Below, piece by piece: positions 46,813 to 57,921 of a stretch of 64,000 nucleotides of DNA. The first letter of the stretch is position 1. Each line of letters starts with the position of its first letter. The translations under genes and the position numbers were made by a program. This DNA is from Archilochus colubris (taxonomy: Eukaryota > Chordata > Aves > Apodiformes > Trochilidae): positions 3,286,001-3,350,000 of the forward strand of contig CM041108.1 of assembly GCA_023079485.1 (NCBI GenBank), written 5' to 3'. The notes below the pieces were generated by a model. It did no database searches. It saw only the letters and a list, made by a program, of their open reading frames with translations, and was not told the origin of the DNA.

Positions 46813-49525
46813 GGATGATATGGGACGCCCCAGATAACTGCTTGGACGAGACCCACCTATTGTTTGGAGCAGAAACAACACTGACTGCCCTGAGTGGCTC
46901 CCTCCCAGTGCTCACAGAAAAATAAAAAACCCAAGAAAAAGAATCCTGCTTTCTCTTGATTAGCCCTATGTAGCCTCCCTGCTCCGTGCAGGAGCTAATG
47001 TTATGCAAGCACCTTATAGAAAGCTCCTATTTAAAGCTCTGCTTTGGTGACAGCACACGACACAGACATCTCAATCCCCCTCCTAAGCCATCCTGATGTC
47101 TTTCTGCTCATTCATCCCCTGTGCTTGTAACCTGCTGGAGTACACATCTGCTCCCAGATCTCCCCACCTCCTGGAAACACTGTTTTCAAGTGTCTCCGTG
47201 CCTGTACTCCAAAAGAAGGAGCTTTAATTACAGGATAAAGCCATCAGATATCTTAATTTAGCCTATGTTTTTTACCAAGGAAAACACAAGACCTTTAAAG
47301 TAAAAAAAAAATGTTGGTCGACTGAAAGCAGAGCCCCCAGGGCTGCTTTGGGAAGGGAAGGGATGCACAAGCAGCTGTTGAACATGCTCCCTGCTTTCCC
47401 CCCACCTTTTAACTTCGTTTCCCAAATAGAAAATATTATGGCACCAAAATGTGGCTGCCAGTAGGGAGCAGCACGGCAGCTTGGTAAAACACTTGGGATG
47501 GAGGGGGGGGGAAAGAGCACAGGGCAGCAGTGGAGAGGTGTCTCCAGCAGTGCCCCTAAATCCCAACCCATCCCAAGGCTGGAGAGCTGCATCTTGCCAT
47601 GGGAAGGATGCTCAGCCCCTTGGAAGCTCAGCACCCTCCCCAGAGGCAGATGGGTGCTGCAGGGTGCCAGGTCTCACACTGCCCAGGGAAAGCCACAGTG
47701 CAGGATTTGTGCTCCAGCACAAACCCCAGGCTAGAAGGAGCTGTCTGTGGGGCTCAGGTATCTCTCAGCCAACACCTGTGTGTGGGTAAAGGAATTTTTC
47801 TGTCTTGCCTGGATACTCAGCCAGCCAGCAAAACAGCCCCTGCCTGGAGCAGTCTCTGTGTGTGCAGATACCAGCTAGACCTACCAGAAGAAGGAGGGCT
47901 AAAAAAAAGAAAAAAAAAAATAGAAAAGAAAAAATAGAAAAATCCAAACCTAAAGCCTTCCTCCAGCATTCATCATTTTAATTAGCAGAGCTGTGCCTTG
48001 AATCTCAATGGGAGATTATACCAGAAAGAGAGCCAGGTGGGATAGCACAAGTGTCTCCTCTCACTTCAGAAATGAACAGACCTGTTTGGGAAATTATTAG
48101 TAATATTATGTGTCCCATTTACAGCCCAACACACACGTCCTGGGGGCTCACCTGGCAGCAACAAGCATTTTAAGGGCTGGGTTAGTTTCAAACCTCCAGC
48201 AGTGACTGCCAAGCCAGATGACACTTCCAGCACTGTCCTGCCAGCTCCTTCAACCTCAGGGCTTGGTCCTTCATCCCTTTCCTCCTCTTCACCCACCCAG
48301 ATGTCCTACAGTTTTCACTCACTGTGTCTCTGACACGGATGTTGGGAGGTGATGAAGCTTCTGGGAGCATCAGTCCCACTGCACTGAGTTGCCCCCACAT
48401 CTCACACACTGTGCCCTGGGTGTGTCATCCACACAGATACACCAAGAAAATAAAGAAATACCTCTGTACTAAGCCTTCCATGCCCCAAATGGGCTCAGGT
48501 AACCATAAAAATCATGAGACGGATTTTTATGCAGGGTTCTTTTTTCTTTGGCCTTTGAGAGCAGCCACCTTAGGCTATTAGAAGGGTTAAAAACTTCCTC
48601 AGAGAAGATTAAAGCCACAAATTCCCATTAGATAGTCCAGGAGCTGGAATTTGTGTATTTGTGTTCTTCCCCTGAGCACTGGGCAATCCTCAGGGACCAC
48701 TTCTGCTTGACAGGAGGAAGAGGTAAATGGGGCAGCAGCAAAATTCTGCATCCAGCACTCCCTGAAAATAGTTCTGACCCAGCCCATTGCCTGAATAAAT
48801 AGGTAAGTGAGCAGCAAGGCAGAGAACCACCCCAATCTGTCTACCCTAAAAAACATCACCTCATTTCTTTACTCAAGACACCTTGGCTCACAGGAGGCTG
48901 TGAAAAAACCACAGAAATACAACACCAGGTGTAGAGCCCCTTCCCTATCATCAGGTGGAGGTTAGCAGAGTAAAGAGCATTTCAGTCACACAGCATCATT
49001 GCTTTAGGTGGAATTGGAGGCTACAAACATGTTCCCCATCCCCTCGGCGATCAGATAATAAAACAGTAAAAATAATAATAATAATAATTAAAGGGAGTGC
49101 CAACTGGAAACTCAGCCTGGCACCTAACCAAACCTCCTTCCCGAGGTTAGAAATGAGAAAAGCAATGTTCAGGAGTCTGTACGTTTTTCCTAAGCTGATG
49201 TGGGTTTTTCAGGAGCCTGGCTGGCACCTCCAGAAGTGCCAAAATGCCCCGAGGCTCCAGCAGCATCCCAACCGATGGGCTGCCCACCCTCAGCATCCCT
49301 TCTGCCTCTCGGCAAGGCAAGGGGGGAACCACCTCCTCCGCAGGAAAGCTTCAAACCCAGGGGTGGAAATGCTGATCAGAGTTAGTTATGCTTATTAAAA
49401 GCATTAAAGCAACTCCCTGGCAGGCGAGGCAAAAAGGACATTACAGGAAAAGTGGCTTTGGGAGATGACTGGAGCCATTTGTAAATCGTTATGGCTTGGC
49501 TAACATCAGATAACTTGAAACTCGA
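46813..49525. other. Unique DNA, no gene seen
   Basis: No exon or transposon recognised. It has an A-rich tract at 47900-47942 and an (AAT)n tract at 49070-49089. Confidence 0.5.
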
Positions 49526-50270
49526 GGCCACAGCTTGAGTCCTGTGTCCAGTTCTGGGCCCCTCAGCTCAGGAAGGAGATTGAGGTGCTGGAGCAGGTCC
49601 AGAGAAGAGCAAGGAGGCTGTGAAGGGATCTGTAGTGAAATGAGGCCACCAGGAGCCACTCATTACCAGGCAGTGGTCATCATGAGCTCGTGTTCAGCCC
49701 ACCTGTGCCTGATTAAGGCCTTTTATTGCCCCCTAATCCTGCTCATGGCAGTTGGGGCCTGTCCTGATCGGGCACAGGTGGGCTGAACACGAGCTCATGA
49801 TGCCCCCTGCCTGGTAATGAGTGGCTCCTGGTGGCCTCATTTCACTACAGGATCCAGCACAAGTCCTGTGAGGAAGGGCTGAGGGAGCTGGGGGTGTTGA
49901 GGCTGGAGAAGAGGAGGCTCAGGGGAGACCTCATCACTCTCTGCAACTCCCTGAAAGGAGGTTGGAGCCAGGGGGGGGTTGGGCTCTTTTCCCAGGTAAC
50001 TCTCAGCAAGACAAGAGGGCAGGGTCTCAAGTTGTGCCAGGGGAGGTTTAGGTTGGAGATGAGAAAGAATTTCTTTCTGGAGAGGGTGATCAGGCATTGG
50101 AATGGGCTGCCCAGGGAAGTAGTGGATTCTCCGTGTCTGGAGAGATTTCCAAAGAGCCTGGATGTGGCACTGAGTGCCATGGGCTGGGAACCACGGGGGG
50201 AGTGGATCAAGGGTTGGACTTGATGATCTCTGAGGTCCCTTCCAACCCAGCCAATTCTGTGATTCTATGA
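49526..50270 (+). mobile_element. CR1 fragment (sense), interrupted by a foldback insertion
   Basis: Starts near 49526 (CCACAGCTTGAGTCCTGTGTCC) and runs to GGCTGTGAAGGGATC at 49630. It resumes at 49850 with GATCCAGCAC and ends in ATTCTGTGATTCTATGA at 50270. The copies at 54711 and 63666 show the uninterrupted site GGGATCCAGCA. It encodes part of the ORF2 C-terminus ([17 protein letters not shown] to [10 protein letters not shown]). It is 5'-truncated. Confidence 0.93.
49631..49849. mobile_element. 219-bp foldback (palindromic LTR-derived) insertion
   Basis: Seen: 49631-49709 and 49771-49849 are inverted repeats of 79 bases with two mismatches, each starting from the outer end with TGTAGTGAAATGAGGCC. 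A 61-base centre separates them. GGATC is duplicated on both sides (49626-49630 and 49850-49854, counting the shared g), and the empty site is known from other CR1 copies. The outer arm and the centre (reverse complement of TGCTCATGG to AATAAAAGG) match the single-armed element at 63399. It therefore looks like an LTR start joined head-to-head with an inverted copy of itself. It has no coding capacity. Confidence 0.8.
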
Positions 50271-50631
50271 AAACAATTGGAAATGAGGAGTTTAGACCAG
50301 GTTCCCTTTGGGATGGAATAAATGCTTTCAATGATGGCCCCGTGTAGATAACACTGGGACTGCCAGCAGTGCAAACATTCCCACTGCAGAGAACAGAGCC
50401 AGGATCTGCTCCTTGATTCCCAAAGCAAAGGAATCGGCAGCCAGAGGCAGCAGAGCTTTGATCCTCCCCGTGGATGGAAAAAAAAAAGCCACCTCTGTCC
50501 CCTCCAGCCAGTCTTTCAGCGGTACCTAAGTGGCATTCAGAGATTTTTAAAAAGACTTTCAGGTGGGATGAGAGCCAAGCTGGAGGTGTGAAAAGCCTTG
50601 GAGAGGTCCCTCTACGTGGAGATGTTTTTTT
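50271..50631. other. Short unique stretch, no gene seen
   Basis: About 360 bases between the CR1 tail and the purine array. No feature recognised apart from an A run near 50479-50487. Confidence 0.5.
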
Positions 50632-51597
50632 AAAAAGGAAGAAAAAAAAAAAAAGAGAAAATAAAAGAAGGATGAAAAAAGGAAAAAAAAGAAGAAAGAA
50701 GAATAAAAAAAAGAAGAAAAGAGGAAAAAGAAGAGGAAAAAGAAGAGGAAAAAGAAGAGGAAAAAGAAGAGGAAAAAGAAGAGGAAAAAGAAGAGGAAAA
50801 AGAAGAGGAAAAAGAAGAGGAAAAAGAATAGGAAAAAGAAGAGGAAAAAGAAGAGGAAAAAGAAGAGGAAAAAGAAGAGGAAAAAGAAGAGGAAAAAGAA
50901 GAGGAAAAAGAAGAGGAAAAAGAAGAGGAAAAAGAAGAGGAAAAAGAAGAGGAAAAAGAAGATGAAAAAGAAGAGGAAAAAGAAGAGGAAAAAGAAGAGG
51001 AAAAAGAAGAGGAAAAAGAAGAGGAAAAAGAAGAGGAAAAAGAAGAGGAAAAAGAAGAGGAAAAAGAAGAGGAAAAAGAAGAGGAAAAAGAAGAGGAAAA
51101 AGAAGAGGAAAAAGAAGAGGAAAAAGAAGAGGAAAAAGAAGAGGAAAAAGAAGAGGAAAAAGAAGAGGAAAAAGAAGAGGAAAAAGAAGAGGAAAAAGAA
51201 GAGGAAAAAGAAGAGGAAAAAGAAGAGGAAAAAGAAGAGGAAAAAGAAGAGGAAGAAAAATAATTTTAAAAAAGGAGAAAAAAAGAAGAGAAAAGAAAAA
51301 GAAGAATGGAAAAAAAGAAGAAAAAAGAGAAACAAGGAAGAAGGATTTTAAAAAAGAAGAAAAAAGGATTAAAAAAAAGAAAGAAAAGAGGAAAGAAAAA
51401 GATGAAAAAGAAGAATGGGAAAAAAAAGAAAAGAGAAAAAAGAAGAGGAAAGAAAAAGAAGAAAAAAAGAATTTTAAAAAGGGGGAAAAAAAGAAGAAAA
51501 GAAAAAGAATAGGGGAAAAAAAAAGAGAAAAAAGAGAGGAAAAAAAAAGAAAAGGAAAGAAGAAGAAGAAGGGGGAAAAAAAAAAAGGGGGGGGAAG
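50632..51597. repeat. Purine-only array with 12-bp core GAAAAAGAAGAG
   Basis: The core 50722-51255 holds about 44 nearly perfect copies of a 12-mer (AAGAGGAAAAAG in another phase). Only two obvious variant units were seen (near 50828 and 50961). The flanks (50632-50721 and 51256-51597) are irregular A/G-rich DNA. Its period being a multiple of three leaves open frames, including part of a 614-codon minus-strand frame of Phe/Leu/Pro repeats. None is a gene. Confidence 0.96.
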
Positions 51598-52059
51598 CAT
51601 CACTGCCCAGGATCTCACCTCACTCCTATCACCCCCTGTTCCACCCCAAGCCTCCAACCTCTGCACATCCCCAAATCCCATCTCCTGGAGCCCAGCCAGG
51701 CTGGAGCGGTTCCGAGGACTTCAATCCCCGAACCCATCGGAGTAAAATCTGTAGTGCCCAACCCTCGGCCATGGAAAAAACGATTGGTGAGGGCAGGGCC
51801 AGAGAGGAATAATAAAAGGAGGCCTCGGAAACACAGCCCCTGAAAGCCCGGGGAGGAGGGATGCTGATGGGCTCCGGGCTGATGGCACTGCTTGTTCTGC
51901 AGTGGGTCATACATATTTAAGAGGCAGCACTTTGTGCAGAGGAATGTTGTTAAGGGGGGTGTAAGATGGGGCTCCGAATGTGGCCATACCTCAGGTGGTG
52001 CCTGTCGAGTGTGCAGAAGCATCTCAGAGCAGGAAGGGGTAAAGCAGTTTGATCAGGGT
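51598..52059. other. Unique stretch between two purine arrays
   Basis: About 460 bases of ordinary DNA with a few CpGs (TTCCGAGGAC, CCCGAACCCATCGG). No exon, RNA gene or transposon recognised. Confidence 0.5.
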
Positions 52060-53381
52060 GGGGGAAAAAATAATAGAAAAAGGAAAAGGGGGGAAATAGG
52101 GAAAAGGAAAGGGGGGGAAATAGGAAAAAAAAGGGGGGGAAATAGGGAAAAGAAAAGGGGGGGAAATAGGGAAAAGAAAAGGGGGGGAAATAGGGAAAAG
52201 AAAAGGAAATAGGGAAAAGAAAAGGAAATAGGGAAAGGAAAGGGAAATAGGGAAAAGAAAAGGAAATAGGGAAAAGAAAGGGGGAAATAGGAAAAGAAAA
52301 GGGAAAAATAGGGAAAAGGAAAAGGGGGAGAAAGAAAAGGAAATAGGGAAAAGGAAGGGAAATAGGGAAAAGGAAGGGAAATAGGAAAAAGGAAATAGGA
52401 AAAAGGAAATAGGAAAAAAAGGGAAATAGGAAAAAAAAAGGAAATAGGGAAAAGGGGAAAATAGGGAAAAGGGAAAATAGGAAAAGGGGGAAAATAGGAA
52501 AGGAAAATAGGAAAAGGGAAAATAGGAAAATAGGGAAAAGGAAAGGGGGGAAATAGGGAAAAAAAGGGGGAAACAGGAAAAAGGGGGGGAATAGGGAAAA
52601 GAAAAGGGGGGAATAGGGAAAAGAAAAGGGGGGAATAGGGAAAAGAAAAGGGGGGAATAGGAAAAGAAAAGGGGGGAATAGGGAAGAAAAGGGGGAATAG
52701 GGAAAAGAAAGGGGGAATAGGGAAAAGAAAAGGGGGGAATAGGGAAAGAAAAAGGGGGAATAGGAAAAAGAAAGGGGGGAATAGGGAAAAGAAAAGGGGG
52801 AATAGGAAAAGAAAGGGGGAATAGGAAAAAGGAAAGGGGGGAATAGGGAAAAGGAAAGGGGGGAATAGGAAAAAGGAAAGGGGGGAATAGGAAAAAGGAA
52901 AGGGGGGAATAGGAAAAAGGAAAGGGGGGAATAGGGAAAAGGAAAGGGGGGAAATAGGGAAAAAAAGGGGGAAACAGGAAAAAGGGGGGGAATAGGGAAA
53001 AGAAAAGGGGGGAATAGGAAAAAGGAAAGGGGAAAAAAGGAAAAAAAAAAGGGGGAAACAGGAAAAGGGAAAGGGGGAAACAGGAAAAGGGAAAGGGGGA
53101 AACAGGAAAAGGGAAAGGGGGAAACAGGAAAAGGGAAAGGGGGAAACAGGAAAAGGGAAAGGGGGAAACAGGAAAAGGGAAAGGGGGAAACAGGAAAAGG
53201 GAAAGGGGGGAAATACGGAAAAAGAAAGGGGGAAATAGGGAAAAGGAAAGGGGGAAATAGGGAAAAGGAAAGGGGGAAATAGGGAAAAGGAAAGGGGGAA
53301 ATAGGGAAAAGGAAAGGGGGAAATAGGGAAAAGGAAAGGAAAAAAAATAGAAAAAGGAGAGAAAAAAAAAATAAAGTAAAA
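52060..53381. repeat. Purine-rich array, GGGGGAAATAGGGAAAAG type, 1.3 kb
   Basis: Irregular tandem units of about 17-22 bases built from GGGGGGAAATAGGGAAAAGAAAAG, with local sub-arrays: GGGGGAATAGG (52590-52940), GGGGGAAACAGGAAAAGGGAAA (53050-53200) and GGGGGAAATAGGGAAAAGGAAA (53220-53340). The plus strand contains almost no pyrimidine except the T of ATAGG or the C of ACAGG. A 495-codon minus-strand frame through it (Phe/Pro/Leu/Ser) is an artefact. Confidence 0.95.
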
Positions 53382-54463
53382 GGCTGAGTGGCAGAGCCCT
53401 GGGGAGCTGTGCAGATGTCTGAGGGATCTCCTACCAATAGATCAGCCTTTCACAATCACCTACAGCAATCCAGAGACCTCGGCGAGATGGGGGAAGAAGG
53501 GGAGGCTGAAAAGGCAGCAAAGCAATAAAATAGGCTGCACCAGATGAAAAGCAATCCTTGGCAGCAGTTTTTAGCATAAACGCATTGTTGCTTTTTTCTT
53601 CCTTGCTTGCAATAGCAAATTAATCTTTTTATTGCTGCCAAAGACGTTCTAATAATATTTATTCCACCACTTCATGCTTTGCTGTGATACTTCTGACTAC
53701 TTTTGGGGTCTGGCTTTTTTTTTTCTTTTTTTTCCCTTTCCTGGGCCATTAATTTAATTTGCTTCACTGTAGTCCTGCCAGCCCTGAAGGGAGGGATGGC
53801 TGAAAACCTCCTCCAGCTGACAGCAATCCTACCCATGCCCCTTCCTTGCAGGTTAAAATCCAGATTAAAAAACCCTCTTGGGGCACCCAAGGAGTCAGGG
53901 AGCAAACCTGCCCCTAAATGTGAATTTAAGAACCCACCTTTGGAGTATGGAGTATTTTCTTTGCTGCTGGCTTCCCCCATGCAAATAAATAATAAAGGAA
54001 TAAAATAATAAATGCAAATAAATAATAATAAAGGAATTAAACCAAGTGACCCAGCCAGTCCCCCCCCATGGCCATACACAGCATGGAGGACTGCACTTCT
54101 GTCTGCATTTCAGCTGTCCTAAGCTCCAGGAGCCTTGCCAGGTATTTATTTCTCTCCCAAAATGCTGATGATTTCTTTTATTAGGCTTCCACAAACTGGT
54201 CACTTAATCTCAGTGCATAACCAAGCATGGTTATAGTGGCTGCTGCACATTGACCATCTGAGCAAGGGCATCTGAAGTATATTTAAATAGGGAAGAGGCC
54301 CATTAAGGTACTTAGCAATATGGCAGTAGCCAAAGCAGCTCCTGAGTTCATCATTTGGTTGAAAAATATTGAAAATGATTTTAATTCCCTAAGCATCATA
54401 ATGCAAACCTGAGGAGAGGATGCATATGTGGAGAGGAGAGGAGGGGGCTGGTGGGACAGCAGG
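53382..54463. other. Unique DNA, no gene seen
   Basis: Contains a T-rich tract near 53716-53735 and an AATAAATAATAA-rich tract at 53985-54040. No exon supported. Confidence 0.5.
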
Positions 54464-54712
54464 AGAAGAGGATTCATAAGGCACAATAACCCCAAATAAG
54501 CATCTGTACAGCAAAGACAGGCCCAGAGGGGGATGTATCCTGCATCTTTCTACCCTAAATATTGGTTGAGAAAACATTAAAAGCTGTTAGAAGCAAAACT
54601 GTTGCTTGGTGGCTCCATGTGGAAATGCCCACAGCATCAAACCCCCCCCAGGAAACATCATCAAAAGATGAGGAGTGGGTAGACCCAGGACTGGCTCATC
54701 CAGGCACCACAT
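54464..54712. repeat. Left copy of a direct repeat flanking a CR1
   Basis: Shares AGGCACAAT(A/T)ACCCCAAATAA, ATCTGTACAGCAAAGACAGG, GCTGTTAGAAGCAAAACTGT and GGCTCATCCAGGCACCACAT with 55255-55479. There are substitutions and three small indels between copies. Confidence 0.93.
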
Positions 54713-55254
54713 AGAATCACAGAATTGGCTGGGTTGGAAGGGACCTCAGAGATCATCAAGTCCAACCCTTGATCCACTCCCCCCGTGGATCCCAGCCCAT
54801 GGCACTCAGTGCCACATCCAGGCTCTTTGGAAAGATCTCCAGACACGGAGAATCCACTACTTCCCTGGGCAGCCCATTCCAATGCCTGATCACCCTCTCC
54901 AGAAAGAAATTCTTTCTCATCTCCAACCTAAACCTCCCCTGGCACAACTTGAGACCCTGCCCTCTTGTCTTGCTGAGAGTTGCCTGGGAAAAGAGCCCAA
55001 CCCCCCCCTGGCTCCAACCTCCTTTCAGGGAGTTGCAGAGAGTGATGAGGTCTCCCCTGAGCCTCCTCTTCTCCAGCCTCAACACCCCCAGCTCCCTCAG
55101 CCCTTCCTCACAGGAATTCTGCTGGATCCCTTCACAGCCTCCTTGCTCTTCTCTGGACCTGCTCCAGCACCTCAATCTCCTTCCTGAGCTGAGGGGCCCA
55201 GAACTGGACACAGGACTCAAGCTGTGGCCTCACCAGAGCTGAGCACAGGGGCAA
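54711..55254 (-). mobile_element. CR1 fragment (antisense) between direct repeats
   Basis: 3' tail at 54711 (ATAGAATCACAGAATTGG), 5' truncation at about 55254 (CTGAGCACAGGGGCAAAG). The minus strand reads the ORF2 C-terminus ([13 protein letters not shown] ... [12 protein letters not shown]) over about 150 codons. Same subfamily as 49526 and 63666. The flanking DNA on both sides is the same sequence (see the repeats at 54464 and 55255). Confidence 0.93.
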
Positions 55255-55479
55255 AGAAGAGGATTCAGAAGGCACAATTACCCCAAATAAACATCTGTAC
55301 AGCAAAGACAGGCCCAGAGGGGGATGGATTTCTACCCTAAATATTGAGAAGGCACTGAAAGCTGTTAGAAGCAAAACTGTTCCTTGGTGGCTCCACCAGA
55401 GCATCCAAAACCCTCCAGGAAACATCACCAAAAGATGAGGAGCGGGTAGACCCAGGGCTGGCTCATCCAGGCACCACAT
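55255..55479. repeat. Right copy of the direct repeat flanking the CR1
   Basis: Begins AGAAGAGGATTCAGAAGGC immediately after the 5' end of the CR1 and ends at GGCACCACAT, where the left copy meets the CR1 tail. It is 225 bases against 247 in the left copy. Confidence 0.93.
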
Positions 55480-56934
55480 TCACCCCCTTTCCATGCACAC
55501 ACCCCAAAAAGCTTCACTGCTTCCCAGGCTCCAGCCCTGCTTTGTCACTCCTGAGTTCATTTCATCCGTGCATGTGTTTGACTCCCAGCTCTGCCATTTC
55601 TCTCCTCTATCACTTTTCACAGACTGTCAGTCCCCAAATCCTTTCCAGAGCAACCACATGCCATACCTACTTAGGAATTATGCCAGCTCCAGCAGTCATT
55701 AGGCACTTTCCATGTCCTACATGCAGCTGTGAACATTCATGCTGCTGAGACTTAATCAGACAGCAGATCAACTGCAAGTGGAGCAGGGAGGTAAGCAGAG
55801 ATGTCACCAATCCCTCCCCTGACTTGAAAGCTTTCACATTGCTGTTGTGGTTGTTGGTTTTGTTGTTTTTTGTTTTTTTTCCCCTTTTAAGATTTAAAAA
55901 GTTCCATTTGCTGCTATTGCTTTTTTTTTTTTCCAGCATCCAAGCAGAGATTCCTCATCACCCACTCACCCCCCTTGCTCGTGGCAATGCACCCCTTGCC
56001 CTCACCTTGTCTCCTCCTTCCACCTTTCCCTCCTGCATCCCTGGGAAGCAAAACTGGGGACAGAATGCTGGGCTGGATGCATTATGGATCCTGGATGTTC
56101 TGCTCTGATCTGGCAGCTACTGGGAGACAGATTTGCCAGGTCTTTAGGTACCTAAAGATGCAGATCTGTTGCCTGCAGGGATCCCCACACCCACAGGACC
56201 CAAAAATGCCTCTTCCTCCCTGGAGCCTGCAGGAGGTGAACCCATTGCCTGCTGGTGCATTACAGAGATTTCTGTCCCCCCTGCAATACCCCACAGCTCA
56301 CCCTAAAACCATGCCCTTGACAGCACAAACTTGGCAAGAACTTTGGAACTGAGGAGCTGCTCCCAGTTTCAGCTGCTTATCCACCCCCCAGACCAGGCTT
56401 GAGAACCAGAGCACCCCTTAAAGTCACCCAGGGTGAGTTTAGAAAACACCCAGGGCAAACCCTTAAACCCAACAAGTACAAACTTGGGCTTTAGGTGGAA
56501 GTCACAGGTTGAGGGGTTTCTAAAAGTGCATCTGGAGGGATGGATTTTGCAGATTTGTCTTCCTGACACTGCTCCTGCCTGGACATCTCCCCCCGAGCTT
56601 CATCATCTGATGTTTTATTCCAAGTGCTAAGATAGGGGCTACCCTTGTATTCACAAAACTCCTGCTTTAATTCTGGATGCTACCACAGCATTAAAGAAAA
56701 CCTGTCCTTCCTTTTGCCCTAGTTACTTGTAAATCTAAGTGGTTCTATTTTGGTTTGGGGTTTTTTTTCCTGTCTGTTGTTTTGTTAGTTTTTTTTTTAT
56801 ATGGTGTTTAAGACAGGGAAACTGAGGCATGCAAAGAGGACAGAACCTGCTCAGCCATCATTCTGCAAAAAAAGCCACATCCTTGCCTGAGGATCACTAA
56901 AACCCAAGTAAAAAAAAAAAGGTGGTGGGAAGAT
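55480..56934. other. Unique DNA, no gene seen
   Basis: T-rich tracts at 55857-55880, 55920-55933, 56760-56769 and 56790-56799. No exon or transposon recognised. Confidence 0.5.
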
Positions 56935-57877
56935 TTCATAGAATCATAGAATCATAGAATAGGCTGGGTTGGAAGGGACCTCAGAGATCATCGAGTCCAA
57001 CCCTTGATCAGCTACCGCCACAGTCACTAGACCATGGCACTGAGTGCCATATCGAGTCGCTTTTTAAATGTCTCCAGGGACGAAGAGTCCACCACCTCCC
57101 CAGGCAGCCCGTTCCAATGTCTGATCACCCTTTCCGTGAAAAAATTCTTTCTAATAGCCAATCTGAACTTCCCCCGGCACAATTTAAGACCCTGCCCTCT
57201 TGTCTTATTGAGAGTTGCCTGGGAAAAGAGACCAACCCCTGCCTGGCTCCATCCTCCTTTCAGGGAGTTGTAGAGAGCAATGAGGTCTCCCCTGAGCCTC
57301 CTCTTCCTCAGGCTGAACAGCCCCAGCTCCCTCAGCCTCTCCTCATAGGATCTGTGTTCGAGTCCCTTCACCAGCTTGGTTGCCCTCCTTTGGACCTGTT
57401 CAAGGACCTCAATATCCTTCTTAAACTGAGGGGCCCAGAACTGGACACAGTACTCAAGGTGTGGCCTCACCAGCGCTGAGTACAGGGGCAGAATCACCTC
57501 CTTGGACCTGCTGGTGACGCTGTTTCTGATACAGGCCAGGATGCCATTGGCCTTCTTGGCCACCTGGGCACACTGCTGGCTCATGTTCAGCTTCCTGTCA
57601 ATCCAGACTCCCAGGTCCCTTTCTGCCTGGCTGCTCTCCAACCACTCTGTCCCCAGCTTGTAGCGCTGCATAGGGTTGTTGTGGCCAAAGTGGAGGACCC
57701 GGCACTTGGCCTTGTTGAAGCTCATCCCATTGGAGTCAGCCCATCTCTCCAGTCTGTCCAGGTCCCTCTGCAGAGCCCTCCTGCCTTCCAGCTGATCAAC
57801 ACTTCTCCCAGCTTGGTGTCATCGGCAAACTTGCTGATGATGGACTCAATCCCCTCATCCAAGTCATCAATGAAGAT
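56935..57877 (-). mobile_element. CR1 fragment with a long open ORF2 part
   Basis: 3' tail of three TCATAGAA units at 56935; truncation near 57877. The minus strand is open for 232 codons (57725-57027), covering [18 protein letters not shown] to [15 protein letters not shown], the C-terminal part of reverse transcriptase ORF2. The preceding segment with FADDTKLG is in another frame (58021-57722), so the element is broken around 57800. Same broad subfamily as 34063 and 45512, but more diverged (ATAGGCTGGG tail, AGCTACCGCCACAG). Confidence 0.93.
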
Positions 57878-57921
57878 ATTGAACGATATTGAAGATATTG
57901 AATGAAGATATTGAAGATATT
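57871..57921. repeat. GAAGATATTGAA short tandem repeat at a CR1 end
   Basis: Four degenerate copies of GAAGATATTGAA(C/T) overlap the 5'-truncated end of the CR1. The first copy is part of the CR1 itself (codons for NIFID region). Confidence 0.85.

Noticed and set aside
49631..49849. Classical MITE (DNA transposon) reading of the palindrome
   Set aside because: Not excluded, but the match of one arm plus centre to an LTR-type element with AATAAA, and the TG...CA-type ends with 5-bp duplication, fit an LTR-derived origin better.
49837..51681. 614-codon minus-strand reading frame
   Set aside because: It is CR1 antisense sequence, a purine array translated as Leu/Phe/Pro/Ser repeats and flanking DNA joined by chance. 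The array period of 12 keeps the frame open.
51950..53437. 495-codon minus-strand Phe/Pro/Leu-rich frame
   Set aside because: Entirely due to the pyrimidine strand of the purine array, which lacks stop codons.
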